From Defluviicoccus sp. (GTDB lineage Bacteria > Pseudomonadota > Alphaproteobacteria > MPNO01), in the NCBI GenBank assembly GCA_022823775.1, contig JAJEHI010000105.1, positions 1 to 43,571 of the forward strand: 43,571 bases of DNA. The letters run 5' to 3'. The translations under genes were made by a program, and so were the position numbers. The notes under the pieces were generated by a model. That model did not search any database and was not told the DNA's origin. It saw nothing but the letters and a program-made list of their open reading frames with translations. How positions within the stretch are numbered: the stretch's first letter is position 1; the number at the start of each line of letters is the position of its first letter. Of this stretch, positions 41,630-43,571 are shown in pieces.

Positions 41630-43314
41630 CAGCCCCCCTTCGCCCGGATCTTCGCCCACGAATCGCGGAGCGCCACGACCCGGTTGAAGACGGGCCGGCC
41701 AGCGCGCGAGGCGGGATCGGGGCGGAAATAGCCCTGGCGCTCGAACTGCACCGGCGCGTCGCCGGGTTCGGCGAGCGAGGGCTCGAGCATGCAGTCGTTC
41801 AGAACGACCAGCGAATCCGGATTCAGATCGTCGAGGAAATCGCCGTTGGCGCCCGGCTCCGGCACCGAGAACAGGTGGTCGTAGAGCCTGACCTCGGCGG
41901 GCGCGGGGTGCGCGGCGGAGACCCAGTGGACGGTGCCCCGCACCTTGCGGCCGTCCGGCGCATCGCCGCCCCGGGTTTCCGGATCGTAGGTGCAGCGGAG
42001 CAGAACGGGCTCGCCGTCGGCATCCTTTTCGACCCCGACGCAAGTGACGAAATAAGCGTAGCGCAGGCGCACCTCGCGGCCCGGAGCGAGGCGGTGGAAT
42101 TTTCGCGGCGGGTCCTCCATGAAGTCGTCCCGCTCGACCCAGATTTCGCGGCCGAACGGGATCTCGCGGCTGCCGGCGCCCGGATCGTTGGGGTTGTTCC
42201 GGGCGGGGAGCATCTCGGTCCGGCCCTCGGGCCAGTTCTCGATGACGACCTTGAGCGGGCGGAGCACGGCGAGCCGGCGTTCGGCGGTGTCGTTGAGCGC
42301 GTCGCGGATGCAGTGATCGAGCAGCGCCGGATCGACCAGGTTGTCGGCCCGCGCCACGCCGATGCGCCGCGCGAAATCGCGTATCGCGGCGGGCGGCACA
42401 CCGCGTCGGCGGAGCCCCGCCAGCGTCGGCATCCGGGGATCGTCCCAGCCCGCGACATGCCCCTCCTCGACCAGCCGGATCAGGCGCCGTTTGGAGAGCA
42501 CCGTATGGGCGAGATTGAGCCGCGCGAACTCGTACTGGCGGGGGCGCGCCGGCACCGGCAGGTTGTCGATCAGCCAGTCATAGAGCGGACGATGGTCGGC
42601 GAATTCGAGCGTGCAGAGGGAATGCGTCACCCCCTCGATCGCGTCCGACTGCCCGTGCGCGAAATCGTAGGTGGGGTAGATGCACCAGGTCTCTCCGGTT
42701 CGCGGATGGCTCGCCCGCAGGATGCGGTAGAGCACGGGGTCGCGCAGGTTGATATTGCCCGAGCCCATGTCGATCCTCGCGCGGAGAACGCGGGCGCCCT
42801 CCTTGAACTCGCCCGCCCGCATCCGGCGCAGAAGATCGAGGTTTTCGGCGGCCGGGCGGTCGCGAAAGGGGCTTTCGGTTCCGGGTTCGGTCAGCGTCCC
42901 CCGCATCGCGCGGATCTCGTCGGCGCTCGAATCGTCGACATAGGCCTTCCCCTGGCGAACCAGATACTCGGCCCATTCGTAAAGCCGGTCGAAATGGTCG
43001 GATGCGAAGTGGAGATGCTCTGCCCAGTCATAGCCGAGCCATCGGACGTCGGCCTGGATGGAGTCGATGAACGCGGTCTCTTCCTTGACCGGGTTGGTGT
43101 CGTCGAAGCGGAGATGGCAGCGCCCGCCGAATTCCTCGGCCACGCCGAAATTGAGCACGATCGACTTGGCGTGGCCGATATGAAGATAGCCGTTGGGCTC
43201 GGGCGGGAAGCGGGTAACCACCTCAGCGGTTCGCCCGGCGGCGATGTCGTCCCTGACGATGCTCCGGACGAAATCGCCCGCCGATTCGTCGCGCTCCGCC
43301 TCCGCAACCGTCAT
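41629..43314 (-). CDS. glnS: Glutaminyl-tRNA synthetase
   Basis: The 561-residue class I synthetase has the PPEPNGYLHIGHAKS signature (HIGH at 45-48) and the GlnRS-type KMSKS equivalent VLSKR. The FDDTNP motif and the C-terminal beta-barrel anticodon-binding domain are also present. It charges tRNA-Gln directly. Many alphaproteobacteria instead make Gln-tRNA by the GatCAB transamidation route, so presence of GlnRS is a useful taxonomic hint. The length is that of a canonical GlnRS without YqeY fusion. The first 15 codons lie in the terminal inverted repeat. Confidence 0.95.
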   Translation of the reverse strand: MTVAEAERDESAGDFVRSIVRDDIAAGRTAEVVTRFPPEPNGYLHIGHAKSIVLNFGVAEEFGGRCHLRFDDTNPVKEETAFIDSIQADVRWLGYDWAEHLHFASDHFDRLYEWAEYLVRQGKAYVDDSSADEIRAMRGTLTEPGTESPFRDRPAAENLDLLRRMRAGEFKEGARVLRARIDMGSGNINLRDPVLYRILRASHPRTGETWCIYPTYDFAHGQSDAIEGVTHSLCTLEFADHRPLYDWLIDNLPVPARPRQYEFARLNLAHTVLSKRRLIRLVEEGHVAGWDDPRMPTLAGLRRRGVPPAAIRDFARRIGVARADNLVDPALLDHCIRDALNDTAERRLAVLRPLKVVIENWPEGRTEMLPARNNPNDPGAGSREIPFGREIWVERDDFMEDPPRKFHRLAPGREVRLRYAYFVTCVGVEKDADGEPVLLRCTYDPETRGGDAPDGRKVRGTVHWVSAAHPAPAEVRLYDHLFSVPEPGANGDFLDDLNPDSLVVLNDCMLEPSLAEPGDAPVQFERQGYFRPDPASRAGRPVFNRVVALRDSWAKIRAKGG

Positions 43315-43377
43315 GATGCCGAATGGTCCGGCGGAACGTCATGGCGCCGACCCCGTTCCATCGAGAAAACCAAAGCT

Positions 43378-43463
43378 GTCACCCCGGACCTGTTTCGGGG
43401 TCCAGAGTCACGGGCGCCCATTTCGCCCGACATCCCTGGACCCCGGAACAAGTCCGGGGTGAC
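43378..43463. repeat. GC-rich palindromic unit at the centre of the terminal repeat
   Basis: The unit opens gtcaccccggac and closes gtccggggtgac, with two mismatches between the 28-base arms and a 30-base loop. It shares its ggggtcca/ctggacccc core and its gtgac end with the palindrome at 1-97, so it is probably a natural intergenic repeat. As such it could cause a fold-back during sequencing or assembly. Confidence 0.75.
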
Positions 43464-43526
43464 AGCTTTGGTTTTCTCGATGGAACGGGGTCGGCGCCAT
43501 GACGTTCCGCCGGACCATTCGGCATC

Positions 43527-43571
43527 ATGACGGTTGCGGAGGCGGAGCGCGACGAATCGGCGGGCGATTTC
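43527..43571 (+). other. Apparent second copy of the glnS 5' end (15 codons, window-truncated)
   Basis: The frame from the ATG at 43527 encodes the same 15 N-terminal residues as glnS, with identical codons, because it is the mirrored arm of the inverted repeat. It should not be counted as an independent gene unless the inverted duplication is confirmed. Confidence 0.85.

Larger units (their letters stand above)
43270..43571. repeat. Terminal inverted repeat with arms of 136 bases, possible contig-end fold-back
   Basis: Bases 43270-43405 and 43436-43571 are inverted copies, differing only at two inner positions (43390/43451 and 43395/43446). The outer 120 bases are perfect. The left arm includes the first 45 bases of glnS plus its upstream region. 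The right arm ends exactly at the window edge and therefore re-reads the glnS start on the plus strand. This strongly suggests an assembly or template fold-back at the inner hairpin, though a true inverted duplication is not excluded. Confidence 0.9.

Noticed and set aside
41617-43530. Plus-strand open frame of 637 residues opposite glnS
   Set aside because: It is the antisense of a certain glnS gene and includes the terminal fold-back, so it is not a real coding region.
43527-43571. A second glnS gene starting at the window end
   Set aside because: It is explained by the mirrored arm of the terminal inverted repeat; it cannot be counted without spanning reads.

Overview
The window is a GC-rich bacterial segment, most likely chromosomal DNA from an environmental alphaproteobacterium. 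That assignment rests on the strong G/C third-position bias, the TRAP-type solute transporters, the abundant SDR/acyl-CoA/Rieske catabolic genes and the interspersed GC-rich palindromic repeats. It is inference, because no rRNA or tRNA gene or other phylogenetic marker apart from glutaminyl-tRNA synthetase is present. I call about 42 complete protein genes. No rRNA, tRNA, CRISPR array, transposase or phage gene was seen.

Layout. Positions 1-611 are non-coding and consist of palindromic repeats, including a direct repeat of about 187 bp. Positions 612-3725 hold housekeeping-type genes: an O-acetylhomoserine sulfhydrylase-like enzyme coupled to a CoA-binding protein, CutA, and an unrecognised protein with two ExxH motifs. 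Positions 3885-6920 hold a Rieske dioxygenase alpha/beta pair and a divergent Bcr/CflA-like efflux pump. Positions 6988-9811 hold a DUF2182/DUF1326 pair, a polysaccharide deacetylase-like hydrolase and a RidA protein. Positions 9877-13172 form a tightly coupled SDR - MarR regulator - enoyl-CoA hydratase - acyl-CoA dehydrogenase operon. A small membrane/coiled-coil gene and a VapBC-type toxin-antitoxin pair follow (13208-14197). Then come a benzoate/aminobenzoate-type CoA ligase, a secreted protein of unknown function and an HdrD-like Fe-S protein.

The most striking region is the plus-strand operon at 19039-27608: a second Rieske oxygenase pair, an amidohydrolase, a molybdopterin-binding large subunit of the xanthine dehydrogenase family, a cobalamin-dependent reductive-dehalogenase-like protein with a visible internal duplication, and an alpha/beta hydrolase. 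It is flanked by an MFS transporter, a thioesterase, two amidases with a small partner-like protein, a fused DctQM TRAP transporter with its binding protein, SDRs and a PduO-type cobalamin adenosyltransferase. A second, split TRAP system and another SDR follow. Together this looks like a catabolic island for import and breakdown of an aromatic or N-heteroaromatic, possibly halogenated, amide-containing substrate. It combines oxygenation, Mo-dependent hydroxylation, reductive dehalogenation, amide hydrolysis and CoA-thioester steps. The substrate is not determinable from sequence.

The right end carries glnS (41629-43314). The final 302 bases form a near-perfect inverted repeat that re-reads the glnS promoter and first 15 codons on the opposite strand. 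This is either a contig-end fold-back artefact or a real inverted duplication, and the last ~110 bases should be treated with caution.
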